From Ascidiaceihabitans sp023955215 (GTDB lineage Bacteria; Pseudomonadota; Alphaproteobacteria; Rhodobacterales; Rhodobacteraceae), in the NCBI GenBank assembly GCA_943788345.1, contig CALSPX010000004.1, forward strand, positions 124,001 to 188,000: a stretch of 64,000 nucleotides of DNA, read 5' to 3'. This document shows, piece after piece, positions 17,833 to 27,257 of this stretch; position 1 is the first letter of the stretch; every line of letters starts with the position of its first letter. Made by a program: the position numbers and the translations under genes. The notes beneath the pieces were generated by a model. It searched no databases, was not told the DNA's origin, and worked only from the letters and a program-made list of their open reading frames with translations.

Positions 17833-18396
17833 ATGTCCGATGACTTCATGCTTGATACCGATGAACTTCAACGCCGTATGGATGGTGCAATAGCATCGCT
17901 ACGTACTGAATTTGCATCACTGCGCACAGGGCGTGGCTCATCCTCCATGCTGGACCCTATTGTGGTCGAAGCTTACGGTCAGCGTACGCCAATCAACCAA
18001 GTGGGGACTGTGAATGTTCCAGAGCCACGCATGGTAACGATCAACGTTTGGGATAAATCGATGGTTGGCGCAGTCGAAAAAGCCATCCGCGAAAGCGGGT
18101 TGGGCATCAACCCACAGCTAAACGGCACAATTATTATGCTGCCGATCCCTGAATTGAATGAAGAACGCCGTCGCGAGTTGACCAAAGTTGCTGGCCAATA
18201 TGCAGAAAGTACACGGGTTTCCGTTCGCAATATTCGTCGGGATGGTATGGATCAGATTAAGAAGGGCAAGGCTGATGGCCTGTCTGAAGATGATCAGAAA
18301 ATCTGGGAGGGCGAGGTTCAGGATATGACCAATCGGCTCACCAAAACCATCGATGAGATGCTTGAAAGCAAGCAAGCTGAAATCATGCAAGTTTGA
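17833..18396 (+). CDS. frr: ribosome recycling factor
   Basis: The 187-aa protein releases ribosomes from mRNA after termination together with EF-G. Family motifs are visible: FASLRTGRGSSSMLDPIVVE near residue 28, INPQLNGTIIMLPIPELNEE in the centre and the long helical EERRRELTKVAGQYAE stretch, and NIRRDGMDQIKKGK. ATG 17833 follows AAAGGGGC. It lies 78 bp after pyrH and 85 bp before uppS. Confidence 0.97.
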   Translation: MSDDFMLDTDELQRRMDGAIASLRTEFASLRTGRGSSSMLDPIVVEAYGQRTPINQVGTVNVPEPRMVTINVWDKSMVGAVEKAIRESGLGINPQLNGTIIMLPIPELNEERRRELTKVAGQYAESTRVSVRNIRRDGMDQIKKGKADGLSEDDQKIWEGEVQDMTNRLTKTIDEMLESKQAEIMQV

Positions 18397-18481
18397 TATT
18401 GATGTCAATCGTGGTCATGTTCCCCTTTAAATGTGTATGTAGCTAATATTTTACTTAATTTATTTAGCGACGGAGGTCACC

Positions 18482-19225
18482 ATGAGCCAAGATTCTAATA
18501 CAAGCGCGAATGAAGATGCCCATCGCGGGCCACGTCATGTTGCAATCATTATGGATGGCAATGGACGTTGGGCGACACAACGCGGCAGGCCACGTTTGTT
18601 TGGACACCACGCAGGCGCTAAGCGCGTGCGTGAAATTGTTGAAAGTTGTCCCGATGTAGGCGTAAAATATTTAACCATTTTTGCGTTCTCTACAGAAAAC
18701 TGGAAACGCACTCAGGTTGAAGTCGCTGGGTTAATGGGACTTTTTCGACGTTACATTGCCAAAGAAACACGCGCTTTGGCAGAGTTTGGCGCGAGAGTTC
18801 GTTTCATCGGTGATCGCGAACGTCTGGACGCAAAATTAGTGTCCCTGATGAACGAACTCGAGGAAACAACAGCTGAAAACACCAAAACTAATCTGACGAT
18901 TGCGTTGAATTACGGGGCGCGTGACGAGGTTGCTCGAGCGACGAAACTATTGGCTGAGGATGTTGCGTGTGGCCTTCTTGATCCTGCTGATGTAGATGAA
19001 GAAACCCTACCTAAGTATTTGGATACACGTGTTTTACCTGATCCAGACCTTGTCATTCGCACGAGTGGCGAAGCACGGATTTCTAATTTTTTGTTATGGC
19101 AATCGGCATACGCAGAATACGAATTTATTGACACTCTTTGGCCCGATTTCAGCCGCGAAGAGTTCGCGAGTCTTTGTTCATCATATGGTGATCGAGATCG
19201 CCGTTTTGGAGGCGTCAAAAAATGA
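18482..19225 (+). CDS. uppS: isoprenyl transferase (undecaprenyl diphosphate synthase)
   Basis: The 247-aa cis-prenyltransferase extends farnesyl diphosphate with isopentenyl units to the C55 lipid carrier for peptidoglycan and LPS. The catalytic loop is IIMDGNGRWATQRGRPR (about 21-37), with HHAGAKRVREIVE following. FAFSTENWKR and the C-terminal RTSGEARISNFLLWQ are further signatures. A GGAGG site precedes ATG 18482. The stop overlaps cdsA by 4 nt (ATGA). Confidence 0.96.
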   Translation: MSQDSNTSANEDAHRGPRHVAIIMDGNGRWATQRGRPRLFGHHAGAKRVREIVESCPDVGVKYLTIFAFSTENWKRTQVEVAGLMGLFRRYIAKETRALAEFGARVRFIGDRERLDAKLVSLMNELEETTAENTKTNLTIALNYGARDEVARATKLLAEDVACGLLDPADVDEETLPKYLDTRVLPDPDLVIRTSGEARISNFLLWQSAYAEYEFIDTLWPDFSREEFASLCSSYGDRDRRFGGVKK

Positions 19226-20013
19226 GCGGTGCACCAAAATGGTCTGATCTAACGATCCGCTTAAGTTCCGCAATTTTGATGGTTGTTGTTGGTTTGCTTG
19301 GCCTGCTGTTTGGTGGACATGTTTTTCACCTGCTGGTCGGGTTGATCTGTGGTTTGATGATGTGGGAATTGGTCCGCATGGTGGCACCCCTGAATGCGCC
19401 GCTTGCACTACAGCTTGGCCTGTTGAGCGCATTCGTAAGCTTCATAGCAATATACATTCCTACTGGTTTTGCACTGCCGCTGTTGCTGTCACCGGCATTT
19501 ATAGGATTTGCGCAACTGGCAAAAAACCGTGTTGTTTACATGGTCTTCAGCGTGATGGTTTTGCTGGCTGGATTTGGCATGATGTCAGTGCGCGACGATC
19601 TCGGCTTTATCTGGATGCTTTGGTTGATCGTTGTGGTCGTTGTAACGGATGTGCTTGGTTATTTTGCAGGACGTATGATTGGTGGTCCTAAATTTTGGCC
19701 TGCTGTGAGCCCCAAAAAAACGTGGTCTGGCACCATATTTGGATGGATTGGAGCAACTGTTGTTGGGGTTATCTTTGTGAGCTACACGGGTGCATCATTC
19801 GAATTGGTTGGTATTTCAATCGCAGTCGCGATGGCCTCTCAAATGGGTGATATTGCTGAAAGCGCGGTTAAGCGCATGATGGGAGTTAAAGACAGCTCAA
19901 CCCTCATTCCCGGACATGGCGGGGTTTTGGACCGTTTCGATGGTATGTTGGGAGCGGCTGTTTTCCTTTTGCTTGTTGGTCAATTCATCGGTTTCCCTCC
20001 GGGACTTGTGTGA
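19222..20013 (+). CDS. cdsA: phosphatidate cytidylyltransferase
   Basis: The 263-aa membrane enzyme makes CDP-diacylglycerol from phosphatidate and CTP, the entry to phospholipid head-group synthesis. Around seven hydrophobic segments are visible. The CDS signature lies in SQMGDIAESAVKRMMGVKDS followed by HGGVLDRFDGML, with the conserved Asp and Lys residues intact. It is coupled to uppS by a 4-nt overlap and lies 7 bp before dxr. Confidence 0.94.
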   Translation: MSGAPKWSDLTIRLSSAILMVVVGLLGLLFGGHVFHLLVGLICGLMMWELVRMVAPLNAPLALQLGLLSAFVSFIAIYIPTGFALPLLLSPAFIGFAQLAKNRVVYMVFSVMVLLAGFGMMSVRDDLGFIWMLWLIVVVVVTDVLGYFAGRMIGGPKFWPAVSPKKTWSGTIFGWIGATVVGVIFVSYTGASFELVGISIAVAMASQMGDIAESAVKRMMGVKDSSTLIPGHGGVLDRFDGMLGAAVFLLLVGQFIGFPPGLV

Positions 20014-20020
20014 GAGTTGT

Positions 20021-21199
20021 ATGAGCCGTCGACGGGTCAGTATATTCGGGGCCACGGGTTCCATTGGACAAAACACAATTGATTTGATTGCCCGTGATCC
20101 TGACCGCTACGAGGTTGTTGCCCTTACAGGCGCGTCCAACATCGCTCTGCTGGCCAAAGATGCAATTCGCTTGAACGCCAAAGTTGCAATTACAGCCCAC
20201 GATCATTTGCTGAGCAATTTACAAGAAGCCCTAAAGGGCAGCCCGGTTAAGGCTGCTGCAGGGCAGGCGGCTTTGACTGAGGCAGCGTCACGCCCGGTTG
20301 ATTGGGTCATGTCTGCCATCATTGGTTCTGCTGGCTTGCAACCGGGCCTCAAGGCCTTGGAGCAAGGCGCGACACTGGCGTTGGCAAACAAAGAGTCGCT
20401 GGTCTGCGCAGGAGAATTGATCCTGAAGACAGCAAAAGATAACAACGCAAGAATATTACCCGTCGACAGCGAACACTCGGCTATTTTTCAAGGGCTTGTT
20501 GGTGAAGATATCGCTGCCGTTGAGCGGATCATAATCACGGCAAGCGGCGGTGCGTTTCGTGACTGGCCGATCAACGAATTGGTCAATGCAACATTGGCAC
20601 AGGCATCTGCCCATCCCAACTGGGATATGGGACAGCGGATTACGATCGACAGTGCTTCGATGTTTAATAAAGCGATGGAAGTTATTGAAACACATGAATA
20701 CTTTGATATTCGCGCGGATCAAATTGAGGTGCTCGTTCATCCAGAGTCGATGATCCACGCACTTGTGGGGTTTAATGATGGAGCGTTGATGGCCCATGTT
20801 GGACCACCCGATATGCGCCACGCGATCGGATATGCGCTGCATTGGCCAGAACGTCAGGCATTGCCTGTTGAGCGATTAGATTTGGCCAAAATTGGGTCAT
20901 TCACGTTCCGTGCTCCAGACGAATTGAGATGGCCGGCTTTGCGTCTAGCACGCGAAGTCATCGCGCGCGGCGGATTGGCAGGGGCTGTTTTCAACGCAGC
21001 CAAAGAGTCAGCACTCGATGGATTCATCGCAGGCGCGCTGAAATTTACCGAAATGTCTGAGGTTGTTGAAGAAACGCTGACTATTGTTGACAAAAAGGGC
21101 GGCCATATTGATGACACGATGACCCTTGATAATGTTCTTCATATTGACCATCTCGCACGTGAGAACGCGCATCAAATTATAAAACAACGGGCAGGATAA
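20021..21199 (+). CDS. dxr: 1-deoxy-D-xylulose-5-phosphate reductoisomerase
   Basis: The 392-aa enzyme performs the second step of the MEP isoprenoid pathway, using NADPH and a divalent metal. The start at 20021 (MSRRRVSIFGATGSIGQNT) places the nucleotide-binding GATGSIG at the N-terminus; a longer frame reaching to 19916 only overlaps cdsA. LANKESLVCAGE, the metal site LPVDSEHSAIFQ and the flexible loop residues in HPNWDMGQRITIDSASMFNK are present. It supplies precursors for the product of uppS two genes upstream. Confidence 0.96.
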   Translation: MSRRRVSIFGATGSIGQNTIDLIARDPDRYEVVALTGASNIALLAKDAIRLNAKVAITAHDHLLSNLQEALKGSPVKAAAGQAALTEAASRPVDWVMSAIIGSAGLQPGLKALEQGATLALANKESLVCAGELILKTAKDNNARILPVDSEHSAIFQGLVGEDIAAVERIIITASGGAFRDWPINELVNATLAQASAHPNWDMGQRITIDSASMFNKAMEVIETHEYFDIRADQIEVLVHPESMIHALVGFNDGALMAHVGPPDMRHAIGYALHWPERQALPVERLDLAKIGSFTFRAPDELRWPALRLAREVIARGGLAGAVFNAAKESALDGFIAGALKFTEMSEVVEETLTIVDKKGGHIDDTMTLDNVLHIDHLARENAHQIIKQRAG

Positions 21200-21203
21200 T
21201 AAC

Positions 21204-22553
21204 TTGGATATTGCAACGCTGATTGGCCAGTTCGGTGGCTTCTTCTGGATGATTATTGCATTTGTGGTCGCTTTGAGTGTGATCGTGGCGATCCACGAAT
21301 ATGGTCACTACATCGTAGGTCGTTGGACAGGCATTCATGCCGATGTTTTCAGCCTTGGCTTTGGTCCAATCCTGTACTCGCGGTTAGATAAACGTGGTAC
21401 AAAATGGCAGATAGCTGCCTTGCCATTTGGTGGATATGTAAAGTTCGCAGGGGATGCGAATGCAGCCTCTGGCGTTGACGGTGAAGCAATGGCCGAAGTG
21501 GCCGATGATCCTGTCGCGCGTCGCGCAACGATGCACGGTGCGCCACTGTGGGCGCGTGCGCTAACCGTCGCTGCCGGGCCTGTCTTTAACTTCGCCTTGT
21601 CGATTGCCATTTTCTTTAGTGTCTTGGTCTACACAGGACAGCCGAGTGATCCGTTGACGGTATCGGCGCTTCAGGGCTTACCAGGTCAAGAAACCGAGTT
21701 GCGCGAAGGTGATCGTATTCTTGGGATCGAAGGTCAGGAATATGAAGGATTTGATGAAGCGGTGCGTTGGGCACTTACGACCAAACCGCCACGTCCCGAT
21801 ATTTTGAACTATGACATCGAACGAGATGGCGAAAAACTAACCGTCACGGGACCATTTCTGGCACCCGCACGGATTGGTAATATTATGCCACAGAGTGCTG
21901 CATCTGATGCCGGATTGCAGCGTGGTGACGTTATTACCCACATCAATGGGGACCCAATAACGGCGTTTCTTGATATGAAGGAGATTGTTGAAGCCTCTGA
22001 AGGGGCTGATCTGGGTTTGACAGTTTGGCGAGACGGGTCCGTCGAGCAATTGATTTTGACACCAAAGCGCGTGGATGAACCCTTGCCATCAGGGGGCTTT
22101 GATACTCAATGGCGTATTGGCATCATGAATGGTTTGGCGTTTGAGCCTGCGACTGAATCCGTACCTTTGGGTACCGCATTGACGAGTAGTGTGCGCCAAG
22201 TTGGACGTATCATCGAAGGGTCGATCTCGGGTCTTGGCCATATGATTACTGGCGCAATCAGCACTTGTAATTTGTCAGGACCAATTGGGATTGCGCAAAC
22301 CTCGGGCGCGATGGCCTCGCAAGGTGCGCAAAGTTTTATCTGGTTCATTGCCGTCCTCAGCACTGCTGTTGGTTTGTTGAACTTGTTCCCAATTCCAGCA
22401 TTGGATGGGGGCCATCTCGTTTTTTATGCATACGAAGCCGTGACCAAACGCCCACCAAGCGATGGTGCGCTGCGCATCCTTATGGGAATTGGTCTTGCGA
22501 TGGTTCTGACCTTGATGGTGTTTGCCCTGGGCAATGATTTGTTCTGTCCATAA
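21204..22553 (+). CDS. rseP: RIP metalloprotease RseP
   Basis: The 449-aa site-2 protease cleaves membrane substrates such as anti-sigma factors. The zinc motif HEYGH is near residues 31-35 within the first membrane helix, and the second motif NLFPIPALDGGH lies in the C-terminal helix pair. One clear PDZ domain carries MPQSAASDAGLQRGDVITHI near residue 230; a degenerate one precedes it. The start is TTG 21204, 4 bp after dxr, giving the usual short N-terminus. The gene leads to the outer-membrane assembly genes downstream. Confidence 0.94.
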   Translation: MDIATLIGQFGGFFWMIIAFVVALSVIVAIHEYGHYIVGRWTGIHADVFSLGFGPILYSRLDKRGTKWQIAALPFGGYVKFAGDANAASGVDGEAMAEVADDPVARRATMHGAPLWARALTVAAGPVFNFALSIAIFFSVLVYTGQPSDPLTVSALQGLPGQETELREGDRILGIEGQEYEGFDEAVRWALTTKPPRPDILNYDIERDGEKLTVTGPFLAPARIGNIMPQSAASDAGLQRGDVITHINGDPITAFLDMKEIVEASEGADLGLTVWRDGSVEQLILTPKRVDEPLPSGGFDTQWRIGIMNGLAFEPATESVPLGTALTSSVRQVGRIIEGSISGLGHMITGAISTCNLSGPIGIAQTSGAMASQGAQSFIWFIAVLSTAVGLLNLFPIPALDGGHLVFYAYEAVTKRPPSDGALRILMGIGLAMVLTLMVFALGNDLFCP

Positions 22554-22731
22554 CGGGCTAAACGAAGAAGGTTTATTATCTCGATTAGATTGCAGCCAGC
22601 CGCTGAATTTAGTGGAGTTTTACACCAGAAAATCCGCCTAAATGTGCTCCTTGCCACATTTAGGCCACATTTCCATCAATTTAAGGCCTCATTGCGTCTG
22701 TACGTTTTTGGTGAACGTAAGGATGACAAAG

Positions 22732-22881
22732 ATGCAAACATTTCAAACAGGATACCGCGGCCTACGCTTATTGGTCGATCTGAACTGGGATCGTGGCTTG
22801 TATTTGGGCGCGATGGCGGCCGGTCTTTTGCTTGGGCTATGGTTGTGCAGCATCGAAGTGGGTGTGCTTTCCTCTAAATAA
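22732..22881 (+). CDS. small single-span membrane protein before bamA (49 aa)
   Basis: ATG 22732 lies 8 bases after TAAGGA and opens a 50-codon frame ending at TAA 22881. The N-terminal half is polar (QTGYRGLRLLVDLNWDR) and the C-terminal half is one hydrophobic span (YLGAMAAGLLLGLWLC). ATG 22723 is an alternative start but overlaps the ribosome site. Its place between rseP and bamA suggests an envelope role. It resembles small Rhodobacteraceae proteins I have seen, but I cannot name a family. The preceding 22554-22731 shows nothing else. Confidence 0.65.
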   Translation: MQTFQTGYRGLRLLVDLNWDRGLYLGAMAAGLLLGLWLCSIEVGVLSSK

Positions 22882-22991
22882 GGGAAAGAAATCAGTCTGA
22901 AAGGGCAGATTTAGTACGTTCGCGTTTTGACAAGTCTGCATATACTCGGTACTCATCAAGGCAACTTTTGTCTTAAGATTGGGTAATAACC

Positions 22992-25352
22992 ATGAAGTTG
23001 CGGTTTACGAGCAAGCACGGCGGCACATATTCGTCAAAAAACGCATTGATGACAGCCAAGCGCTTGGCTGGTGTTTCCTTATTGGTTTCATCTACTTGGA
23101 TGGCTGGGACGATGCCAGTTCATGCTCAGAACTTCTCTTTCAATAATGTCGTTGTCGACGGGAATACGCGGATTGGAAACTCCGCAATTCTGTCCCAAGC
23201 GGGAATCGCACGCGGTCAAACCGTGAGCGCCGGACAGCTGAACGACGCATTCCAAAAGCTTCAAAATAGCGGATTGTTTGAAAGTGTTTCAATTTCCCCT
23301 GTTGGGAATACCCTTAAGATCACTGTTGTCGAGCGCCCAACCATCAATCGGGTCAACTTCGAAGGCAATCGCCGCTTGAAGAACGATGCATTGTCAGCGC
23401 TGGTTTCATCTACTGAACGCCGTCTTTTCAATCCAACAGTTGCTGAAGCTGATGCGGCAAAGATTGCCGAAGCTTATTCGAACAGTGGCCGCTTGGCTGC
23501 ACGGGTTTCGCCTAAAATTATCAAACGCAGCGACAATCGTGTTGATGTTGTGTTCGAGATTTTTGAAGGTGACATCATAGAGGTTGAGCGTCTTAGTTTT
23601 GTTGGCAACAGAGTGTATTCTGATAGGCGTTTGCGCCGTGTCCTAGGAACAAAACAGGCTGGCCTTTTCCGGGCTTTGGTGAAGGCTGACACTTTCGTTG
23701 AAGATCGGATTGAGTTTGATAAGCAAGTGCTGCGCGAATTTTACGTATCACGCGGTTACATTGATTTCAGAACAAATGCTGTAAACGCCGAGTTGGCTCA
23801 GGAGCGCGACGGGCATTTTATTGCCTTTAATGTTCAAGAGGGACAACAGTTCAAGTTTGGCACTGTCACAACAACCAGCGAGTTGAACACAGTCGATGGC
23901 GATGAATATCAGGCCGTGACCAAAATCCGGCCAGGTGTAGTTTATTCTCCGACATTGGTTGAACTAGAGATCGCGCGCATGGAGCGTTTAGCTATACGCC
24001 AAGGCGTTGACTTCTTACGTGTCGAGCCACGTATCACCCGCAACGATCGTGATCTGACGCTTGATGTTGAATTCGTTTTATCCCGCGGGCAGCGCGTCTT
24101 TGTTGAACGAATTGATATTGAAGGCAATACGACTACGTTGGACCGCGTTATCCGCCGCCAATTTAAATCTTCTGAAGGTGACCCATTTAATCCACGTGAA
24201 ATTCGTGAATCCGCAGAGCGGATTCGGGCATTGGGTTTCTTCACCAATGCAAACGTAAATGCGCGGGAAGGTTCGTCTCCTGACCGTGTCGTCGTTGACG
24301 TTGATGTTGAAGAACAACCAACTGGCTCACTAAGCTTTGGGGGATCGTTCTCTCCGAACAATGGTCTTGGTTTAGCAATTTCCCTGAAAGAAACCAATTT
24401 CCTTGGACGTGGCCAAGTCGTAGATATTTCCTTGAATACAGCACAAGAGTCTCGTCGCTACGGCCTTAAGTTTGTGGAGCCAAACTTCCTTGGACGCGAC
24501 GTACGGTTTGGCCTGACTCTAAATTACGCAGAAAGCGATAGCTCCTTTGCGACCTACGATTCCACAACTGGGTTATTCAGACCTAGCTTGGAATTTCCTG
24601 TTAGTGAGAATGGCCGTATTCAACTTCGTTACACTGCGGAGCAAGTCGAAATTTCAGCAAGAAGTCCTGCAGCAAACGGTGCAGTAATTGGCAATGATAT
24701 TGCGGTAGGTAAACAGATTTCCTCTTCGATTGGTTATACATACCGTTACGATACGCGCGTATCAGGTCTGAACCCCGATGCAGGCGTTTTGCTTGAGTTT
24801 TCGCAAGACTTCGCGGGTCTTGGTGGTGATAGCAAGTATGTGAAAACAACTGCAAAGGCTGTTGGCCAACGCCGCGCTTTCAATGGCGACGTTGTGCTGC
24901 GCGCGACTGTTGAGGGTGGCGCATTGGCCTTTAGTGGTGGTGCCAACCGTGCTGCCGATCGCTTTGTCCTGACGCCGGGTATTTTGCGTGGTTTTGAACC
25001 GGGTGGCATTGGGCCACGTGATACTACGGGGACAGGTACTGGCGATGCGTTGGGCGGTAACCTTTACGTTGCTGCACGTTTGGAAGCTGAGTTCCCGTTG
25101 GGATTGCCTGAAGAATATGGGATTAGCGGCGCAATGTTCTATGATATCGGGAACCTTTGGAACCTAAATGACGCCAACACTGCGGGTGGCTCTGTCATTG
25201 GTGAAGGTGGTAGCATTCGCCATGTTATCGGTTTTGGCCTGTTGTGGAGCACTCCAGTTGGTCCTTTGCGCTTCAACTTTACTGATGCATTGCGCAAGGA
25301 AACTTTTGACCGTGAGCAAAGCTTTGATTTCACACTGTCGACCTCGTTCTGA
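22992..25352 (+). CDS. bamA: outer membrane protein assembly factor BamA
   Basis: The 786-aa protein inserts beta-barrel proteins into the outer membrane. After an unusually long leader with a hydrophobic segment (about 28-45, cleavage probably after MPVHAQ) come five POTRA-type repeats (about 48-440), each showing the pattern VEGNTR or FVGNRVYSDRR. A C-terminal Omp85 barrel follows, ending in SFDFTLSTSF with a terminal Phe. The barrel motif GFEPGGIGPRD corresponds to the conserved VRGF/Y-type lumen loop. skp follows within 11 bp. Confidence 0.96.
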   Translation: MKLRFTSKHGGTYSSKNALMTAKRLAGVSLLVSSTWMAGTMPVHAQNFSFNNVVVDGNTRIGNSAILSQAGIARGQTVSAGQLNDAFQKLQNSGLFESVSISPVGNTLKITVVERPTINRVNFEGNRRLKNDALSALVSSTERRLFNPTVAEADAAKIAEAYSNSGRLAARVSPKIIKRSDNRVDVVFEIFEGDIIEVERLSFVGNRVYSDRRLRRVLGTKQAGLFRALVKADTFVEDRIEFDKQVLREFYVSRGYIDFRTNAVNAELAQERDGHFIAFNVQEGQQFKFGTVTTTSELNTVDGDEYQAVTKIRPGVVYSPTLVELEIARMERLAIRQGVDFLRVEPRITRNDRDLTLDVEFVLSRGQRVFVERIDIEGNTTTLDRVIRRQFKSSEGDPFNPREIRESAERIRALGFFTNANVNAREGSSPDRVVVDVDVEEQPTGSLSFGGSFSPNNGLGLAISLKETNFLGRGQVVDISLNTAQESRRYGLKFVEPNFLGRDVRFGLTLNYAESDSSFATYDSTTGLFRPSLEFPVSENGRIQLRYTAEQVEISARSPAANGAVIGNDIAVGKQISSSIGYTYRYDTRVSGLNPDAGVLLEFSQDFAGLGGDSKYVKTTAKAVGQRRAFNGDVVLRATVEGGALAFSGGANRAADRFVLTPGILRGFEPGGIGPRDTTGTGTGDALGGNLYVAARLEAEFPLGLPEEYGISGAMFYDIGNLWNLNDANTAGGSVIGEGGSIRHVIGFGLLWSTPVGPLRFNFTDALRKETFDREQSFDFTLSTSF

Positions 25353-25362
25353 ACGTAACAGG

Positions 25363-25917
25363 ATGCTACGCGCATTTTCTTTGATATGTTTGATGGCATT
25401 TGGTGCCGTTGGGCAGGTCAGTGGACAACAGGTCGATTTTGCCGCTGGACGCACATTGGTTATAGATACCGTGCAATTGTTCAACCAAAGCAAATTCGGA
25501 GTTCGAGCAGCTCGCCTCTTGGAAACTGCGGGCGCCCAGCTCGCGGAGGAAAACAAGAGCAAAGAACTTGCACTTGCTGAAGAAGAAAAACGACTGACGG
25601 CGCTGCGTGCAACAATGAATGCTGAAGAATTTCGGGACTTGGCGGATGAATTTGACCTGAAGGTTCAGGCCACACGCGAAGAACAGCTTAGTAAAGCAAA
25701 ATCACTGAGCACACAGATCGAAACACAACGCACAACGTTCTTAAATGCGGCAGCACCGATTTTGCAGGCTTTGATGCTTGATGTCGGGGCATCCGTTCTT
25801 CTTGAACGTCGCAATGTGGTCTTAAGTACAAATTTGGCAGATATAACGGCGATCGCTATCGCACAGATTGACGCTGTTCTTGGCGATGGGTCACAACCTG
25901 CAACATCTGTTGATTAG
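25363..25917 (+). CDS. OmpH/Skp-family periplasmic chaperone
   Basis: The start at 25363 gives 184 aa with a signal peptide (about 1-21, ending VSGQQ) followed by a short strand region (TLVIDTVQLFNQSKFG) and a long charged coiled coil (about 60-140), as in Skp chaperones. These trimeric tentacle proteins carry unfolded outer membrane proteins to BamA. It lies 11 bp behind bamA. Sequence identity in this family is low; the context carries most of the weight. Confidence 0.85.
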   Translation: MLRAFSLICLMAFGAVGQVSGQQVDFAAGRTLVIDTVQLFNQSKFGVRAARLLETAGAQLAEENKSKELALAEEEKRLTALRATMNAEEFRDLADEFDLKVQATREEQLSKAKSLSTQIETQRTTFLNAAAPILQALMLDVGASVLLERRNVVLSTNLADITAIAIAQIDAVLGDGSQPATSVD

Positions 25918-26004
25918 CCGCCGTCTTGCCCCGCTTGCACTGGCTTGGTAGTCATGTCCAACTGTTAAATCAAAACCCTAAAAACTTAAGAAAAGAGCTG
26001 GCCC

Positions 26005-26469
26005 ATGAGTTCCGAGCTGCTAACCGCTGACATCAATCTGATCCAACGTATTTTGCCACACCGTTATCCATTTTTGTTGGTCGACAAGGTTCTGGATATT
26101 GATGGATTTCAGTCATCGCGCGGGATCAAAAATGTGACAATGAATGAGCCGCATTTTCAGGGTCACTTTCCGGGCAATCCAATCATGCCTGGTGTGACGA
26201 TTGTCGAAGCAATGGCGCAGACCGCTGCTGTTATGGTGGGAACAGCTCTCAACATGGCTGACAAAGAAATGCAGGTCTACTTTATGGCGATCGATGGCTG
26301 CAAGTTCCGTCGCAAAGTAATTCCGGGCGATGTACTTGAGCTAAAACTTACAACAGTTCGCGGTAAACCCGGTGGCAAAGTCTGGAAATTTGCAGGCATC
26401 GCGGAAGTCGATGGCGAAATGGCGGCCGAAGCACAGTTTACGGCCATGATGGATCTCCCAAAGGAGTAA
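26005..26469 (+). CDS. fabZ: 3-hydroxyacyl-ACP dehydratase FabZ
   Basis: The 154-aa hot-dog enzyme dehydrates 3-hydroxyacyl-ACP in fatty acid synthesis. The signature PHRYPFLLVDKVLD and the catalytic His/Glu context HFPGNPIMPGVTIVEAMAQT are intact. AAGAAAAGAGC precedes ATG 26005. It lies between skp and lpxA; both compete for or use 3-hydroxyacyl-ACP, a common arrangement. There is no lpxD between skp and fabZ, unlike the enteric gene order. Confidence 0.96.
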   Translation: MSSELLTADINLIQRILPHRYPFLLVDKVLDIDGFQSSRGIKNVTMNEPHFQGHFPGNPIMPGVTIVEAMAQTAAVMVGTALNMADKEMQVYFMAIDGCKFRRKVIPGDVLELKLTTVRGKPGGKVWKFAGIAEVDGEMAAEAQFTAMMDLPKE

Positions 26470-26474
26470 TTGCC

Positions 26475-27257
26475 TTGAGCAATATTCACCCTTCTAGCGT
26501 GATTGACGACGGCGCACAGATCGACCCAACTGCCGTCATTGGTCCGTTCTGCTTGGTTGGGCCTGACGTTATAATCGGTCCTGATGTCGAGTTGAAAAGC
26601 CATGTGGTTGTAAAAGGTCGCACCGTGATTGGTGAGGGGACCGTTGTGTTCTCTTTCGCTGTGATTGGTGAGATCCCACAAGACCTTAAGTTCAAAGGCG
26701 AACAATCAGGACTAGTGATCGGCAAGCGCAATCGTATTCGCGAACACGTTACAATGAATGCTGGTACCGAAGGTGGTGGTGGCATGACCAAGATCGGTGA
26801 CGACTGCCTGTTTATGGCGGGGTGTCACATTGCCCATGATGCGATCATCGGGGATCGGGTTATTATTGTGAATTCTGCAGCAATTGCAGGACACTGTATC
26901 CTAGAAGACGATGTGATTGTTGGTGGGCTTTCTGGTATTCACCAATTTGTCCGTATTGGACGTGGTGCAATTATCGGTGCCGTGACAATGGTGACAAATG
27001 ATGTGATTCCATATGGGTTGGTCCAAGCGCCGCGTGGTGCCTTGGATGGTTTGAATCTTGTAGGATTGAAGCGTCGCGGTGTTGCACGCGTTGATATCAC
27101 AGCGTTGCGTGCTGCGTTCCAAATGCTTGCGCAGGGTGACGGCACTTTCCACAACCGTGTTGAGCGACTGGGGGCTGAAACTGACAGCGCATATGTCCAA
27201 GAAATTGTTGATTTTGTAACGGGTGACACTGACCGCTCGTTTCTAACGCCGCGCTGA
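26475..27257 (+). CDS. lpxA: UDP-N-acetylglucosamine acyltransferase
   Basis: The 260-aa enzyme transfers a 3-hydroxyacyl chain to UDP-GlcNAc, the first step of lipid A synthesis. Hexapeptide repeats forming a left-handed beta helix run from about 5 to 185 (IHPSSVIDDGAQIDPTAVIG). The catalytic His lies in the GCHIAHDAIIGD segment and the HQFVRIGRGA motif follows. The start is TTG 26475, 5 bp after fabZ with AAGGAG just upstream. The TGA stop shares a base with the lpxI ATG. Confidence 0.96.
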   Translation: MSNIHPSSVIDDGAQIDPTAVIGPFCLVGPDVIIGPDVELKSHVVVKGRTVIGEGTVVFSFAVIGEIPQDLKFKGEQSGLVIGKRNRIREHVTMNAGTEGGGGMTKIGDDCLFMAGCHIAHDAIIGDRVIIVNSAAIAGHCILEDDVIVGGLSGIHQFVRIGRGAIIGAVTMVTNDVIPYGLVQAPRGALDGLNLVGLKRRGVARVDITALRAAFQMLAQGDGTFHNRVERLGAETDSAYVQEIVDFVTGDTDRSFLTPR

